A stretch of DNA of 64,000 nt from Maccoyibacter intestinihominis (GCF_040096355.1 NZ_JBBMEX010000005.1:1-64000), one strand, 5' to 3'; positions 33,587-42,918 are shown, counted from the stretch's first letter. The notes: generated from the sequence alone by a model not told the origin. Made by a program: numbers and translations.

Positions 33587-34469
33587 AAAAAAGTATGGAT
33601 TTGTATTCTGCCTGTTGGTCGTGATCGCAATGATCTCCCTTGGTACGGTTTCGATTTATGTTAACCATGAGGAGAAAAAAGAGGCGACAGAACAGCTTCG
33701 GGTAGTCACCTCTTTTTACCCGATGTATGTTGCTGCGATGAATGTCACAGACAGCTGTGAATCAGTCACTTTGGAAAATCTGAGTGAACCACAGACCGGA
33801 TGTTTACACGATTATCAGCTGACACCGGAAGATATGGTGCTGCTTTCAAAAGCAGATGTATTTATCATCAATGGTGGAGGTATTGAAAACTTTTTATCGG
33901 AGGTTGCTTCGCGTTATCCAAACCTGACGATCATCGAGGCAGGAGAAGGTATCGAAATGTCCGGTGAAAATGCACATCTGTGGATGGATACAGAGAAATA
34001 TCAAAAGCAGGTGCAAAACATTGCCAAAGGTCTGTCAGAAGTGGATGAGACAAATAAAAAAATCTATCAGAAAAATGCAGATGCCTATTGTGAACAGATA
34101 GCTGATCTGACAGAAGAATATCGTGATACCTGTAATGGCAACGGTCAGAAAGTAGTTCTTTTCCATGAGGGATTAGAATATGCGGCAAATGAGTGGAATC
34201 TGAATGATGTCTATACACTGAATCTTGACGAGGAACGTCAGGTCAGTGCTGGCGAAGTTGCCGATGTGTTGTCAGCGATTCAAAAAGACGGTGCAAAGAT
34301 GATTTTAGCGGAACGGACTTACGGCGAAGAATTAGCTGAAAGTGTAAAAAAAGAGACAAATGTTCCGGTAGTCTATTTAGACACCTGTGTACGGGGAAAA
34401 TATGAAAAGGATGCCTATTTAAAAGCGATGCGCAGCAATTTAGAGGCGTTAAAGGAGGCATTGCAGTGA
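33579..34469 (+). CDS. Zinc/manganese ABC transporter binding protein (ZnuA type)
   Basis: The 296-residue protein has an uncleaved-looking N-terminal span (residues 8-27) with no lipobox cysteine in the usual place, so it is probably membrane tethered. The cluster A-I fold shows metal ligands: His in CLHDYQLTPEDM, His in NAHLWMD, His/Glu in LFHEGLEYAA and an Asp in VYLDTCV. The histidine-rich loop of many zinc binders is absent, so zinc and manganese both remain possible. The start ATG 33579 has GGAGA upstream and overlaps engB. Confidence 0.85.
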   Translation: MNRKKYGFVFCLLVVIAMISLGTVSIYVNHEEKKEATEQLRVVTSFYPMYVAAMNVTDSCESVTLENLSEPQTGCLHDYQLTPEDMVLLSKADVFIINGGGIENFLSEVASRYPNLTIIEAGEGIEMSGENAHLWMDTEKYQKQVQNIAKGLSEVDETNKKIYQKNADAYCEQIADLTEEYRDTCNGNGQKVVLFHEGLEYAANEWNLNDVYTLNLDEERQVSAGEVADVLSAIQKDGAKMILAERTYGEELAESVKKETNVPVVYLDTCVRGKYEKDAYLKAMRSNLEALKEALQ

Positions 34470-35212
34470 TGAAAAAAATTATCGAACCCTGTGGGCTGCA
34501 CTGTATCAAGATGAACCACTTAGGTGTAACGATTGGAAATCAGACTATTTTAGAAGATGTCAATATGCACATTCACTGTGGGACACTAAATGCAGTCATC
34601 GGACGCAACGGTGCAGGCAAGACTACTCTGATCCGGGCCATTTTAAATGATATCCCGCATGAGGGAAGCATTGATTTTCGTGATACGGAAAACGGTCATA
34701 TGCGGCGCATGAAGATCGGTTATGTGCCGCAGTCTTTAAATATTGAAAAAAGGACACCACTCAGTGTCTATGATCTGATGGCGTCCTATCAGGGAAAGGC
34801 ACCGGTATTTTTATATAAGAAAAAGCGGCTCTATGAAGAAATTCAGGAAGCCCTGCGTATTTTTGAGGTAGAAGATCTGATCGACAGACAGGTGTGCAAT
34901 CTTTCCGGCGGTCAGCTTCAAAGGGTGCTGTTGTCAATGGCAATTATGGATGAGCCGAATCTTTTATTATTAGACGAACCGGTGTCCGGTATTGACCAGA
35001 ACGGTATGGAATTATTCTATCGGACCATGGATTATTTAAAGAAAAATTTTGATCTGGCAATTATCCTGATCTCCCATGATCTGGACTATGTGGCAAAATA
35101 TGCAGACAAAGTCCTGTTGTTAGATAAAAAGATCCTAAAGCAGGGAACACCGAAAGAAGTCTATGCGAGCGAGGAGTTCGGACGTATCTTTGGAATGGAG
35201 GGAAGAGCGTGA
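34469..35212 (+). CDS. Zinc/manganese ABC transporter ATP-binding protein (ZnuC type)
   Basis: A 247-residue ATPase with Walker A GRNGAGKT, signature LSGGQLQR, Walker B LLLLDEPVSGID and ISHDL. A short extra segment (about residues 1-18, with IEPCGLHCIKMNHL) precedes the ABC core. ATG 34469 overlaps the previous stop by one base (TGATG), and AGGAGG lies upstream. Coupled with its permease in the same way. Confidence 0.92.
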   Translation: MKKIIEPCGLHCIKMNHLGVTIGNQTILEDVNMHIHCGTLNAVIGRNGAGKTTLIRAILNDIPHEGSIDFRDTENGHMRRMKIGYVPQSLNIEKRTPLSVYDLMASYQGKAPVFLYKKKRLYEEIQEALRIFEVEDLIDRQVCNLSGGQLQRVLLSMAIMDEPNLLLLDEPVSGIDQNGMELFYRTMDYLKKNFDLAIILISHDLDYVAKYADKVLLLDKKILKQGTPKEVYASEEFGRIFGMEGRA

Positions 35213-36027
35213 TGCAGGCTGTTTTTACCGAATGGTTAGAATACGATTTTATGAAAAATGCACTGCTGGCAGTTCTGATCATTACTCCGTTATTTGGAAT
35301 TCTTGGAACGATGATCGTAAATAAAAAAATGGCATTTTTCTCAGATTCATTAGGACATTCCGCATTGACCGGAATTGCGATCGGAGCCGTGCTTGGAATG
35401 AAGGATACGACACTTTCCATGATCCTTTTTGCAATCGTATTTGCGCTGCTTTTAAATAAGATCGCGGAAAAGAGTACCGCATCTACCGATACGCTGATCT
35501 CTGTTTTTTCTTCCGCAAGTATGGCACTTGGACTTGCTATTTTGTCAAAGGGAGGCAATTTCAGCAAATATTCATCATTGCTGGTGGGAGATATTTTGAG
35601 CATTACCAGACGGGAAATTCTCTATTTAGTAGCTATTTTTGCAGTAACATTAGTCTTCTGGGTGCTGGCATTTAACAAACTGTGCGCCGAGAGTGTCAAT
35701 GTGACACTGGCAAAGAGCAAGGGGATTCCGGTAAAAGTCATAGAGAATCTGTTTTCCATATTGATCGCTCTTATCGTTATGCTTTCCATCAAATGGATCG
35801 GGATTCTTTTGATCAATGCACTGTTGATCCTGCCGGCAGCATCCGGCCGGAATATTTCGCAGAATATGCGAGAATATCATTTTTTTTCTGTGGTATTTTC
35901 CATTTTTTCCGGAGTGCTGGGACTTCTGGTGTCGTACTATACAAATGTTGCGACAGGTCCGATGATCGTGTTGATCGCATCGGTGATTTACTTTTCTACT
36001 TATGCCTATGGACGGAGGTTTGCGTAG
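35212..36027 (+). CDS. Zinc/manganese ABC transporter permease (ZnuB type)
   Basis: A 271-residue membrane protein of the ABC-3 family with about eight spans. FFSDSLGHSALTGIAIGAVLG and KWIGILLINALLILPAA are the family blocks. ATG 35212 overlaps the ATPase stop by one base. No metal-regulator gene is adjacent, and the operon has no promoter of its own within view, so it may depend on the lon operon transcript. Confidence 0.9.
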   Translation: MQAVFTEWLEYDFMKNALLAVLIITPLFGILGTMIVNKKMAFFSDSLGHSALTGIAIGAVLGMKDTTLSMILFAIVFALLLNKIAEKSTASTDTLISVFSSASMALGLAILSKGGNFSKYSSLLVGDILSITRREILYLVAIFAVTLVFWVLAFNKLCAESVNVTLAKSKGIPVKVIENLFSILIALIVMLSIKWIGILLINALLILPAASGRNISQNMREYHFFSVVFSIFSGVLGLLVSYYTNVATGPMIVLIASVIYFSTYAYGRRFA

Positions 36028-36721
36028 TGAATAAGGACCCATTTAAAGAATATGTGAAACAGTCAGAACCGGGGAAGCGTGATAAGGGCTATGCGTGGTA
36101 TACTGCAATCGGACTTCAGGCAGTAGATGGGTTACAGCCATCCCAATATTTGCTGGATACGGCAATTGAAACATAGAGGGGAATACAAGGACAACAGCCG
36201 TTTTTTTAATAAAATATCTCAGGACACTGGGATTCGATGCAACGAACGAGATTTTTGCTGAAAATGCATGGTACTTTAGAAATGCACTTGTGCGGGCAAA
36301 TTATAATAATCTAACTAAAGGTGTCCATGAGATGATGGAATGCTTAGAGTTGTTTTTGTGGAATCTGTTACTGGGTGAAAAAAATGAGCTTCGGAATCGA
36401 ACGATGCATATCAATGGTAAGTTCTTCGTAGCGGAAGAAACGAATATTGGATTTGGAAAAGCGGACATTGGGACCGAAAAAGCAGAGATTGATAAATGGC
36501 GGGTAGATATGTTACCGGATATATCTGATAAGACCGTAGGGCATATCGAGATCTTATTTGAGAAATATGGAACAGAAGAGGTCTTTGGCAGAACCGGTGT
36601 AGAGAGCACGACCGGTTTGAGGTCAACGAGAGCATCAGAACTGTTAAAACTGTTGGTAGAAAGAGGACTTGTCGAAAATGTAAAGGGACAGGGGAAAGGA
36701 AAATATCGGTTTCGGGAATAA
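36027..36721 (+). pseudogene. Fic family protein, frameshifted and internally deleted
   Basis: Translation from GTG 36027 gives DPFKEYVKQSEPGKRDKGYAWYTAIGLQAVDG, the usual start of a Fic subfamily, then stops at 36176 after a one-base loss in an A-run (36168-36172). The restored frame reads ..IEGNTRTTAVFLIKYLRTLGFDATN, which is the second half of the Fic core: EGNTR is present but the preceding catalytic His of the HxFxEGNxR motif and roughly 150 residues before it are gone. The C-terminal winged helix (SELLKLLVERGLVENVKGQGKGKYRF) is intact and could be made from an internal start. AMPylation activity cannot remain. Confidence 0.78.
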
Positions 36722-36736
36722 GGTGTGATATATAAA

Positions 36737-36776
36737 AAATGGGGCTGTCCACATAAAGTGTGACAGCTCCATTTTC
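36737..36776. terminator. Bidirectional terminator
   Basis: AAAATGGGGCTGTC pairs with GACAGCTCCATTTT across a 12-base loop, between the fic remnant and the minus-strand crotonase gene. Confidence 0.8.
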
Positions 36777-36800
36777 TATGTCTATGTAAGAATCAAATTC

Positions 36801-37595
36801 TTAGAAGTCTGTTAAATCAGCAGCTCTTCTCTCTAAGAAAGCAGTCATTCCTTCTTTCTTGTCATGTGTAGAGCAGGTAATACCGAATAAGTTTGCTTCC
36901 ATCTCAACTGCGTTCTGGATATCCATGTCATAACCATTGTTAATTGCAGCTTTTGCGATAGATACAGCATAGCTTCCTTTAGAGATGATCTTCTTAGCCA
37001 TGTCTTTTGCAGTGCTCATTAATTCTTCCTTAGCTACTACTTTGTTTACAAGACCGATTCTGTAAGCTTCTTCAGCGTTGATGTTGTCACATGTGAAGAT
37101 TAATTCTTTTGCTCTTCCCATTCCAACTAAACGAGCAAGTCTCTGTGTTCCACCGAATCCAGGGATGATTCCAAGACCTGTCTCAGGCTGTGCGAAAGAT
37201 GCATTGTCAGAAGCGATGCGGATATCACATGCCATAGAAATCTCACATCCACCGCCAAGAGCGAATCCGTTTACAGCAGCGATAGTAACCTGACGCATGT
37301 TCATTAATTTGAAGAAAGGAACAGATGCTTTCATACCAAATGCTCTTGCCTCTGCAGCAGAGAAGTTAACCATTTCAGAGATGTCAGCTCCTGCAACAAA
37401 AGATTTGAACTCGTTGCCCTTCTTGTCAGGACCACCTGTTAAGATAACAACCTTAACATCATCTCTTGCTTCGATTTCTGTTAATGCTTCGTTTAATTCA
37501 TCCAGTGTTTCGCTGTTTAAAGCATTTAATGCAGCCGGTCTAGAGATAGTAAGAACGGCAATTTCGTCTGCAACTTCAAGTTTTAAATTGTTCAT
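36801..37595 (-). CDS. Enoyl-CoA hydratase / crotonase (Crt-like)
   Basis: A 264-residue cytoplasmic enzyme that hydrates short-chain trans-2-enoyl-CoA, in clostridia usually crotonyl-CoA in the butyrate pathway. The oxyanion-hole segment SFVAGADISEM, GGGCEISMACD with one catalytic Glu, and PETGLGIIPGFGGTQRL with the other are present. I chose the ATG at 37595, after TAGGAGGT; the longer frame upstream covers the promoter. It stands alone, without bcd, etf or hbd. A palindrome resembling the redox sensor Rex site overlaps its -35 box. Confidence 0.9.
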   Translation of the reverse strand: MNNLKLEVADEIAVLTISRPAALNALNSETLDELNEALTEIEARDDVKVVILTGGPDKKGNEFKSFVAGADISEMVNFSAAEARAFGMKASVPFFKLMNMRQVTIAAVNGFALGGGCEISMACDIRIASDNASFAQPETGLGIIPGFGGTQRLARLVGMGRAKELIFTCDNINAEEAYRIGLVNKVVAKEELMSTAKDMAKKIISKGSYAVSIAKAAINNGYDMDIQNAVEMEANLFGITCSTHDKKEGMTAFLERRAADLTDF

Positions 37596-37644
37596 GAAAA
37601 ACCTCCTAAATAAAATGTCTTTGTGTACATTACTATGTAAGTTC

Positions 37645-37673
37645 ATTCTATAACTTTGACAAAAAATTGTCAA
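37645..37673 (-). promoter_or_regulatory. Promoter of the crotonase gene
   Basis: Minus-strand TTGACA (37673-37668), 17 bases, TAGAAT (37650-37645). Confidence 0.78.
37656..37673. promoter_or_regulatory. Rex-like operator overlapping the crotonase -35 box
   Basis: An exact 18-bp palindrome TTGACAA-AAAA-TTGTCAA, close to the clostridial Rex site TTGTTAA-N4-TTAACAA (same length and spacing, five of seven bases per half). NADH-responsive control of crt genes by Rex is known in clostridia; assignment here is inference. Confidence 0.5.
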
Positions 37674-37756
37674 TCCTTTCCTGTACTTTTCTGCCCTTTC
37701 TAAATATGTTATACTGTATACATAAAAATCGTAGAAAAAATGGAATGAGGAAGCGA

Positions 37757-38821
37757 ATGTTATCAGAAATCCAGTTAGAAAAAATAAATGAACCGTTACT
37801 GTCATGGTTTGAGACTCATAAAAGAGTTCTTCCATGGAGAGAAAATCCGACACCTTATCGCGTATGGGTGTCGGAAATTATGTTACAGCAGACCCGAGTA
37901 GAGGCCGTCAAGCCATATTTTGAACGTTTTACGAAAGAGCTGCCGAATGTCCGCCATCTTGCAGAATGTGACGAGGAACGTCTTTTAAAGCTGTGGGAAG
38001 GGCTGGGGTACTACAACCGCGTGCGGAATATGCAGATCGCAGCAAAAACAGTGATGGAAGAGTATCAGGGAAAACTTCCGGCAGATTATGAAAAATTGCT
38101 GACGTTAAAGGGAATCGGTCATTATACGGCAGGTGCAATTGCTTCGATTGCTTATGGGATACCTGTTCCGGCGGTGGATGGCAATGTACTGCGGGTCATC
38201 ACAAGGATCACTGCCGATGATACAGATATTATGAAGCAGGCGTTCCGTACACAAATGGAGCAGCAGTTGAAAGAATCCATGCCAAAAGAAGCGGCAAGTG
38301 CTTACAATCAGGCATTGATGGAATTAGGAGCAACGGTCTGTGTCCCGAATGGGGAGCCGGACTGTGACAACTGCCCTGTACAAAATATCTGTATGGCTAA
38401 AAAAGAAGGGAGCCAGATGGCATATCCGGTGAAGTCCAAAGCAAAACAAAGACGGATTGAGAAAAAAACGGTTTTTGTAATCCGGGACGGCAGCCGTGTA
38501 ATCCTGAATAAACGTCCGGAGAAGGGACTTTTAGCCGGACTCTATGAATTTCCAAATGTAGAGGGGCATCTGAGTGAAGAAGAGGCATTAGAATATGTAA
38601 AAGAAATGGGACTGCTTCCGATGCGGATACAGGAGTTAGAGGAGGCAAAACATATTTTTTCACATATTGAATGGCAGATGGCCGGTTATGTGATCAAGGT
38701 TGCACAGCTAGAGGAGGACGATTCGGGATTGCTGTTTTTAGAGGCAGAGGACTGCATTCAGAATTATCCGGTCCCATCTGCATTTGAACGATATAAGAAA
38801 TATATACGAAAACTGTTTTAG
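37757..38821 (+). CDS. mutY: A/G-specific adenine glycosylase MutY
   Basis: The 354-residue repair enzyme removes adenine paired with 8-oxoguanine. Catalytic Glu40 (SEIMLQQT) and Asp141 (VDGN), the helix-hairpin-helix LKGIGHYTAG at 117-126, and a 4Fe-4S loop Cys195, Cys203, Cys206, Cys212 are visible. A NUDIX-like recognition domain covers the last 120 residues. GAGGAAG sits before ATG 37757. An extended -10 box TGTTATACT lies at 37707-37715. Confidence 0.94.
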   Translation: MLSEIQLEKINEPLLSWFETHKRVLPWRENPTPYRVWVSEIMLQQTRVEAVKPYFERFTKELPNVRHLAECDEERLLKLWEGLGYYNRVRNMQIAAKTVMEEYQGKLPADYEKLLTLKGIGHYTAGAIASIAYGIPVPAVDGNVLRVITRITADDTDIMKQAFRTQMEQQLKESMPKEAASAYNQALMELGATVCVPNGEPDCDNCPVQNICMAKKEGSQMAYPVKSKAKQRRIEKKTVFVIRDGSRVILNKRPEKGLLAGLYEFPNVEGHLSEEEALEYVKEMGLLPMRIQELEEAKHIFSHIEWQMAGYVIKVAQLEEDDSGLLFLEAEDCIQNYPVPSAFERYKKYIRKLF

Positions 38822-38843
38822 GGATTATTTCGTAATACGATTC

Positions 38844-39146
38844 GGGTGTCAAAAGGCGGTTTCCAGTTTTTTGATTGGCAACGTGCACAAAGCCGAGTCT
38901 ATTTTGTTCCGTTGTACGAAAATAAGAAAATCTAAGTCTGCCTGAGTTAGATTACGCTAGAGTGACGTGTACGTCTTAAACACCCCGTCCATGGGATGCT
39001 AAGACTTTTGCTGCCGTCCATGGCAGCAAAACACTATACATCAACAGCCAGACTAAGATTTACTAATTTTCTCCCAAAGTCACAAAAGCAGTCCCAGGTT
39101 TGTGCAAGTTGCCAATTACTAAGATGTGAGCCGCCTTTTGACAACC
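38844..39146. repeat. MITE-like palindromic repeat, copy A
   Basis: About 303 bases that match copies B (52435) and C (59883) over most of their length. The ends carry the inverted pair GGGTGTCAAAAGGCGG / CCGCCTTTTGACA. Inside, GCACAAAGCC faces GGTTTGTGC and AATCTAAGTCTG faces CAGACTAAGATT, and short hairpins (GACGTGTACGTC, TGCTGCCGTCCATGGCAGCA) occupy the centre. There is no transposase frame. It begins 23 bases after the mutY stop. Confidence 0.8.
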
Positions 39147-39159
39147 TAATGTAATAAAA

Positions 39160-39237
39160 AATACAGGCATTCTCATAGAATAGAATGTCCTGTAAAAGTC
39201 TTATAAAAAGAGGGAGCCGATGTCTTTCGACATCGGC
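39160..39237. other. Two hairpins between repeat copy A and glf
   Basis: 39160-39193 forms ACAGG-CATTCT / AGAATG-CCTGT with a one-base bulge. 39216-39237 forms GCCGATGTC / GACATCGGC around TTTC. Neither has a clear T-tract. The rest of 39238-39412 is A/T-rich with no gene. Confidence 0.5.
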
Positions 39238-39416
39238 ATACATATGAAAAAGAATGTATTATAATGGATTTAACCTCATTACGCTGTCTAGTATATATGG
39301 CAAATGTGAAAAGATTGTGATTACATTATGATAAATAAGTAAAAAAAAAATGAACAAAAAATGAACAAATTATGTAAACCGAAATCCTAAAATATTCTTA
39401 AGTTTCCAGAAAGAAG

Positions 39417-39445
39417 TTGGAATTAGAAGCATGAGTGTGTATAAT
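39417..39445 (+). promoter_or_regulatory. Promoter of glf
   Basis: TTGGAA at 39417-39422, 17 bases, TATAAT at 39440-39445. Confidence 0.75.
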
Positions 39446-39486
39446 AGACGAAAGAGAGAGGGGCACATCGCCCGGAGGAAAGTAAT

Positions 39487-40638
39487 ATGTATGACAGCAT
39501 TATCGTTGGCAGTGGAATTGCAGGAAGTACGGCGGCAAGGAGACTGGCAGAAGAAGGAAAACGTAACGTTTTAGTAATAGAGAAACGCAGCCATATCGGC
39601 GGGAACTGTTATGACTGCATGGATGAACATGGTATCTGGATCCATCAGTATGGACCTCATATTTTTCACACGGAAATGAAAGAGGTTTATGAATTTTTCT
39701 CAAGGTTTACCATGTGGACATCTTTCCGGCATGAAGTGGTAGCACAGGTGGGCGAGCAGTTGATCCCGGTTCCATTTAATCTGAATACACTACATATGGT
39801 CTTTGAAAAAGATAAAGCAGAGGAACTGGAAAAGAAGCTGACAGATACTTACGGTTATGGAAGTAAGGTCCCGATCATGGAACTTAGAAAAAGTGAGGAT
39901 GCAGGGATCCGCGAGATCGCAGATTATGTCTATCAGAATATTTTCCTATATTATACAATGAAGCAGTGGGGACAGAAGCCGGAAGAGATCAGTGAGGAAG
40001 TAACCGGACGTGTACCGGTACTGATCTCGCGAGATAACGGATATTTTACGGACCGCTATCAGGGAGTTCCCAAGCAGGGATTCCACCGGATGTTCCGAAA
40101 CCTGTTAGACCATCCGAATATTACGATCGTGTTAGATACAGATGCAAAAGAGATTTTAAAATTTCAGGAAGATGAGATTTTATTGCATGGCGAGCCATTT
40201 CAGGGTGAGGTGATCTATACGGGAGCAGTGGACGAATTATTTGACTGCTGTGATGGAAGACTTCCGTATCGTTCCCTGGATTTTGCATTTGAACATTATG
40301 ATAGGGACTCCTATCAGGGCAGAAGTGTGGTCAATTATACGGTCAGTGAAGATTTTACAAGGATTACCGAGTTCAAATATCTGACGAAACAAAAAGACAC
40401 GGATGGAACCACGATCGTGAAAGAATATCCGTTTGCATATACAGGGAAAGATGGAGAAATTCCTTATTATGCAATTTTAAATGAAGAGAACCGGAAGCTG
40501 TATGAGAAGTACCGAAAGCGGACGGAGCATTATAAGAACTTTTATCTGTTAGGAAGACTGGCAGAATATCAGTACTATAATATAGATGCCATGACAAAGA
40601 AGGCATTGGATCTAACTGAAAAAATTATCAATCAATAG
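39487..40638 (+). CDS. glf: UDP-galactopyranose mutase
   Basis: The 383-residue flavoenzyme converts UDP-galactopyranose to UDP-galactofuranose for surface polysaccharide. The FAD site VGSGIAGSTAARRLAEEG is at residues 7-24, HIGGNCYD follows, and YGPHIFHT and FNYTVSEDF-like blocks are present. CCGGAGG precedes ATG 39487. Length is normal. It is paired with a glycosyltransferase gene 11 bases later, which suggests a galactofuranose-containing glycan. Confidence 0.94.
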   Translation: MYDSIIVGSGIAGSTAARRLAEEGKRNVLVIEKRSHIGGNCYDCMDEHGIWIHQYGPHIFHTEMKEVYEFFSRFTMWTSFRHEVVAQVGEQLIPVPFNLNTLHMVFEKDKAEELEKKLTDTYGYGSKVPIMELRKSEDAGIREIADYVYQNIFLYYTMKQWGQKPEEISEEVTGRVPVLISRDNGYFTDRYQGVPKQGFHRMFRNLLDHPNITIVLDTDAKEILKFQEDEILLHGEPFQGEVIYTGAVDELFDCCDGRLPYRSLDFAFEHYDRDSYQGRSVVNYTVSEDFTRITEFKYLTKQKDTDGTTIVKEYPFAYTGKDGEIPYYAILNEENRKLYEKYRKRTEHYKNFYLLGRLAEYQYYNIDAMTKKALDLTEKIINQ

Positions 40639-40649
40639 GAGCAGAACAG

Positions 40650-41666
40650 ATGAAATTATTAACGGTAGCTATCCCATGTTACAATTCACAGGATTATATG
40701 GAAAAATGCATTGATTCGCTGTTAATCGGGGGCGAGGATGTGGAGATCATCATTGTCGATGACGGTTCAAAGGACATGACACCGGAGATTGCAGATTCCT
40801 ATGCAAAAAAACATCCGGAAATCGTGCGTGCCATCCATCAGGAAAACGGAGGACATGGAGAGGCGGTCAATACCGGAATACGAAACGCACAGGGAATTTT
40901 CTTTAAAGTAGTAGACAGTGATGACTGGGTAGATGCAGAGGCATATCAGAAGATATTGGCAACACTGCGTGAATTAGTCGGCAACGGAAGCCAGTTGGAT
41001 ATGCTGATCAGTAATTTTGTCTATGAAAAAGAAGGTGCAAAGCATAAAAAAGTCATGAAATATACTTCGGCGATCCCGAAAGAAAAATTGTTTACCTGGA
41101 AGGATGTGCGGCATTTTTCAAAGGGACAGTATATTTTGATGCATTCGGTTATTTACCGGACACAGCTTTTGAGAGACTGTGGATTAGAATTGCCAAAGCA
41201 TACGTTTTATGTGGATAATCTGTTTGTCTATGTACCACTTCCTTATGTAAAAAATATGTACTATCTGGATGTGGATTTTTACCGTTATTACATCGGCAGA
41301 GAGGATCAGTCCGTCAATGAGAGCGTGATGATCAAACGGATCGACCAGCAGATCAAGGTCAATAAAATCATGGTAGATTCCTATGATCTATGGAAATTGC
41401 AGGATCGAAAGCTCAGAAAATATATGTTTAATTACTTAGAGATCATTACCGTGGTATCTACGGTTATGCTGATCCGTTCCGGCACAGAAGAGAACCTTGA
41501 GAAAAAACGGGAGCTGTGGAATTATATCAAGCAAAAGGATCTGCGGTTATTCCATCATCTGAGAAATGGAATTATGGGTGGAACGATGAACCTTCCGGGT
41601 AAGGGAGGCAGAAAGATTTCGATTGCGGCATATAAGATTTCTCAAAAAGTAGTTGGATTTAATTAG
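40650..41666 (+). CDS. Family 2 glycosyltransferase
   Basis: A 338-residue GT-A enzyme. The N-terminus VAIPCYNSQDYMEKCIDSLL, nucleotide-binding EIIIVDDGSKD near residues 33-43, the metal-binding DSDDW near 92-96 and a C-terminal helical region are typical. No transmembrane segment is seen, so it acts at the inner face of the membrane on lipid-linked or nucleotide-sugar substrate. Donor and acceptor are unknown; the neighbour glf suggests UDP-Galf supply nearby. Confidence 0.88.
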   Translation: MKLLTVAIPCYNSQDYMEKCIDSLLIGGEDVEIIIVDDGSKDMTPEIADSYAKKHPEIVRAIHQENGGHGEAVNTGIRNAQGIFFKVVDSDDWVDAEAYQKILATLRELVGNGSQLDMLISNFVYEKEGAKHKKVMKYTSAIPKEKLFTWKDVRHFSKGQYILMHSVIYRTQLLRDCGLELPKHTFYVDNLFVYVPLPYVKNMYYLDVDFYRYYIGREDQSVNESVMIKRIDQQIKVNKIMVDSYDLWKLQDRKLRKYMFNYLEIITVVSTVMLIRSGTEENLEKKRELWNYIKQKDLRLFHHLRNGIMGGTMNLPGKGGRKISIAAYKISQKVVGFN

Positions 41667-41687
41667 TATTTGGATAATTATGAAAGG

Positions 41688-41736
41688 AACGAGTAGCAAT
41701 AACTGTGGAAATTCGGTTTTTGACTGCTCGTTTTTG
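41688..41736 (+). terminator. Terminator after the glycosyltransferase
   Basis: AACGAGTAG pairs with CTGCTCGTT, followed by TTTT. Confidence 0.7.
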
Positions 41737-41799
41737 TTGCAGTATAGTAAATCCACGTTGCTACAAATGTGAGGTCACTTCATATTATCTATACATAAA

Positions 41800-41931
41800 A
41801 TGAAATGTATTTTTGATTTTGAACTGACGGCAGAGGAAATGCACCAGATCGAAGAACTTGATACCGGAAAGAGTCTTTTCTTCTCACATCATAATCCGGA
41901 GATGGTGGAATGGTTTATGAGTTTTGTGTAA
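41800..41931 (+). pseudogene. C-terminal remnant of an aldo/keto reductase
   Basis: A 43-codon frame reads IFDFELTAEEMHQIEELDTGK then SLFFSHHNPEMVEWF, the standard last 40 residues of aldo/keto reductases. The barrel and the catalytic tetrad are gone. No ribosome site is visible before its ATG, so it is unlikely to be translated. Confidence 0.7.
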
Positions 41932-42002
41932 GGATGTGGCATAATTGGCATTTAAAGGGATAGTAATATAGTAGGTTAAGGGAAGAAACATAAAAGTGTG
42001 AG

Positions 42003-42146
42003 ATGCTAATTCTTTGTAAAATCAAAAGAGAAATCCCTCTATGCAGTATTGCCGTTTTTGTGATAAGATATATAAAAACTAATGCCGCGTCAAACAGTAC
42101 CTGTATGGAAGAATGTTTGGACAAAGGCATCAGATTAGGAGCATAG
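42003..42146 (+). other. Small open frame of unknown nature before coaB
   Basis: A 47-codon frame ends one base before coaB, with AAASNST-like and CLDKGIRLGA segments near its end. It has no clear ribosome site and matches nothing I recognise. It may be the tail of a lost gene. The remaining bases between 41932 and 42147 show nothing else. Confidence 0.3.
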
Positions 42147-42147
42147 G

Positions 42148-42918
42148 ATGATAACTGAAAGATCAATGAATATAATTGTTACAGCCGGAGGAACGAGCGA
42201 ACCGATCGATAATGTCAGAAGGATCGCAAATACGGGAACCGGCAGACTAGGAAGTCTGGTCGCGGATGAATTAGCAGAGGCAGACTGGACAGGCCATATA
42301 TTTTATGTCTGTGCAAAGGACTCGATCCGCCCGGTATCAAAGCGGGTAACCTGTGTGGAAATACAGAGCGTTGCGGATCTGCAGGAGGCTGTAACAGAGC
42401 TTACAAAAAAATATGTGATCCATGGAGTCGTGCACAGCATGGCAGTCAGCGATTACAAAGTCCGTTCGGTATCAACGATTGATAGTTTATCAGAGTATTT
42501 AGAGAACCGGAGCGCAGAGACAGGTGATCTGCAGAAAAAAATCGTACAGGGAATGGATGAGACCGATTTACGGGAAGGGGTAGGAAAACTGTCCTCACAA
42601 ATGGGAGCACCGTTACTTTTGTTAGAGCCGACACCGAAAATCCTTCCAATGTTCCGGGAAATGGCACCACAGGCGGTAATTATCGGTTTTAAGCTGCTAA
42701 GTCAGGTTTCCGTGGAGGAGCTTTTCGATACAGCGCATCGTTTACTTGTAAAAAACCGCTGCGATTTTGTACTGGCGAATGATATGACAGAGATTGATGA
42801 AAACCATCATCGTGGTTATCTGATCGATCCGGAAAGAAACATACAGACCTTTGACACGAAGCAGGAGATCGCAAAGGGAATTGTTCAAACAATATACAGT
42901 GAGGTGGAACACAGATGA
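42148..42918 (+). CDS. coaB: Phosphopantothenate-cysteine ligase (CoaB, single-domain)
   Basis: The 256-residue enzyme joins 4'-phosphopantothenate and cysteine in coenzyme A synthesis. It starts IIVTAGGTSEPIDNVRRIANTGTGRLG, the CoaB nucleotide-binding segment, and has a VLANDMTEID motif near the end. Unlike the fused E. coli Dfp, ligase and decarboxylase are separate genes, as in streptococci and many clostridia. TTAGGAG precedes the start. The stop overlaps the coaC start by four bases. Confidence 0.9.
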   Translation: MITERSMNIIVTAGGTSEPIDNVRRIANTGTGRLGSLVADELAEADWTGHIFYVCAKDSIRPVSKRVTCVEIQSVADLQEAVTELTKKYVIHGVVHSMAVSDYKVRSVSTIDSLSEYLENRSAETGDLQKKIVQGMDETDLREGVGKLSSQMGAPLLLLEPTPKILPMFREMAPQAVIIGFKLLSQVSVEELFDTAHRLLVKNRCDFVLANDMTEIDENHHRGYLIDPERNIQTFDTKQEIAKGIVQTIYSEVEHR

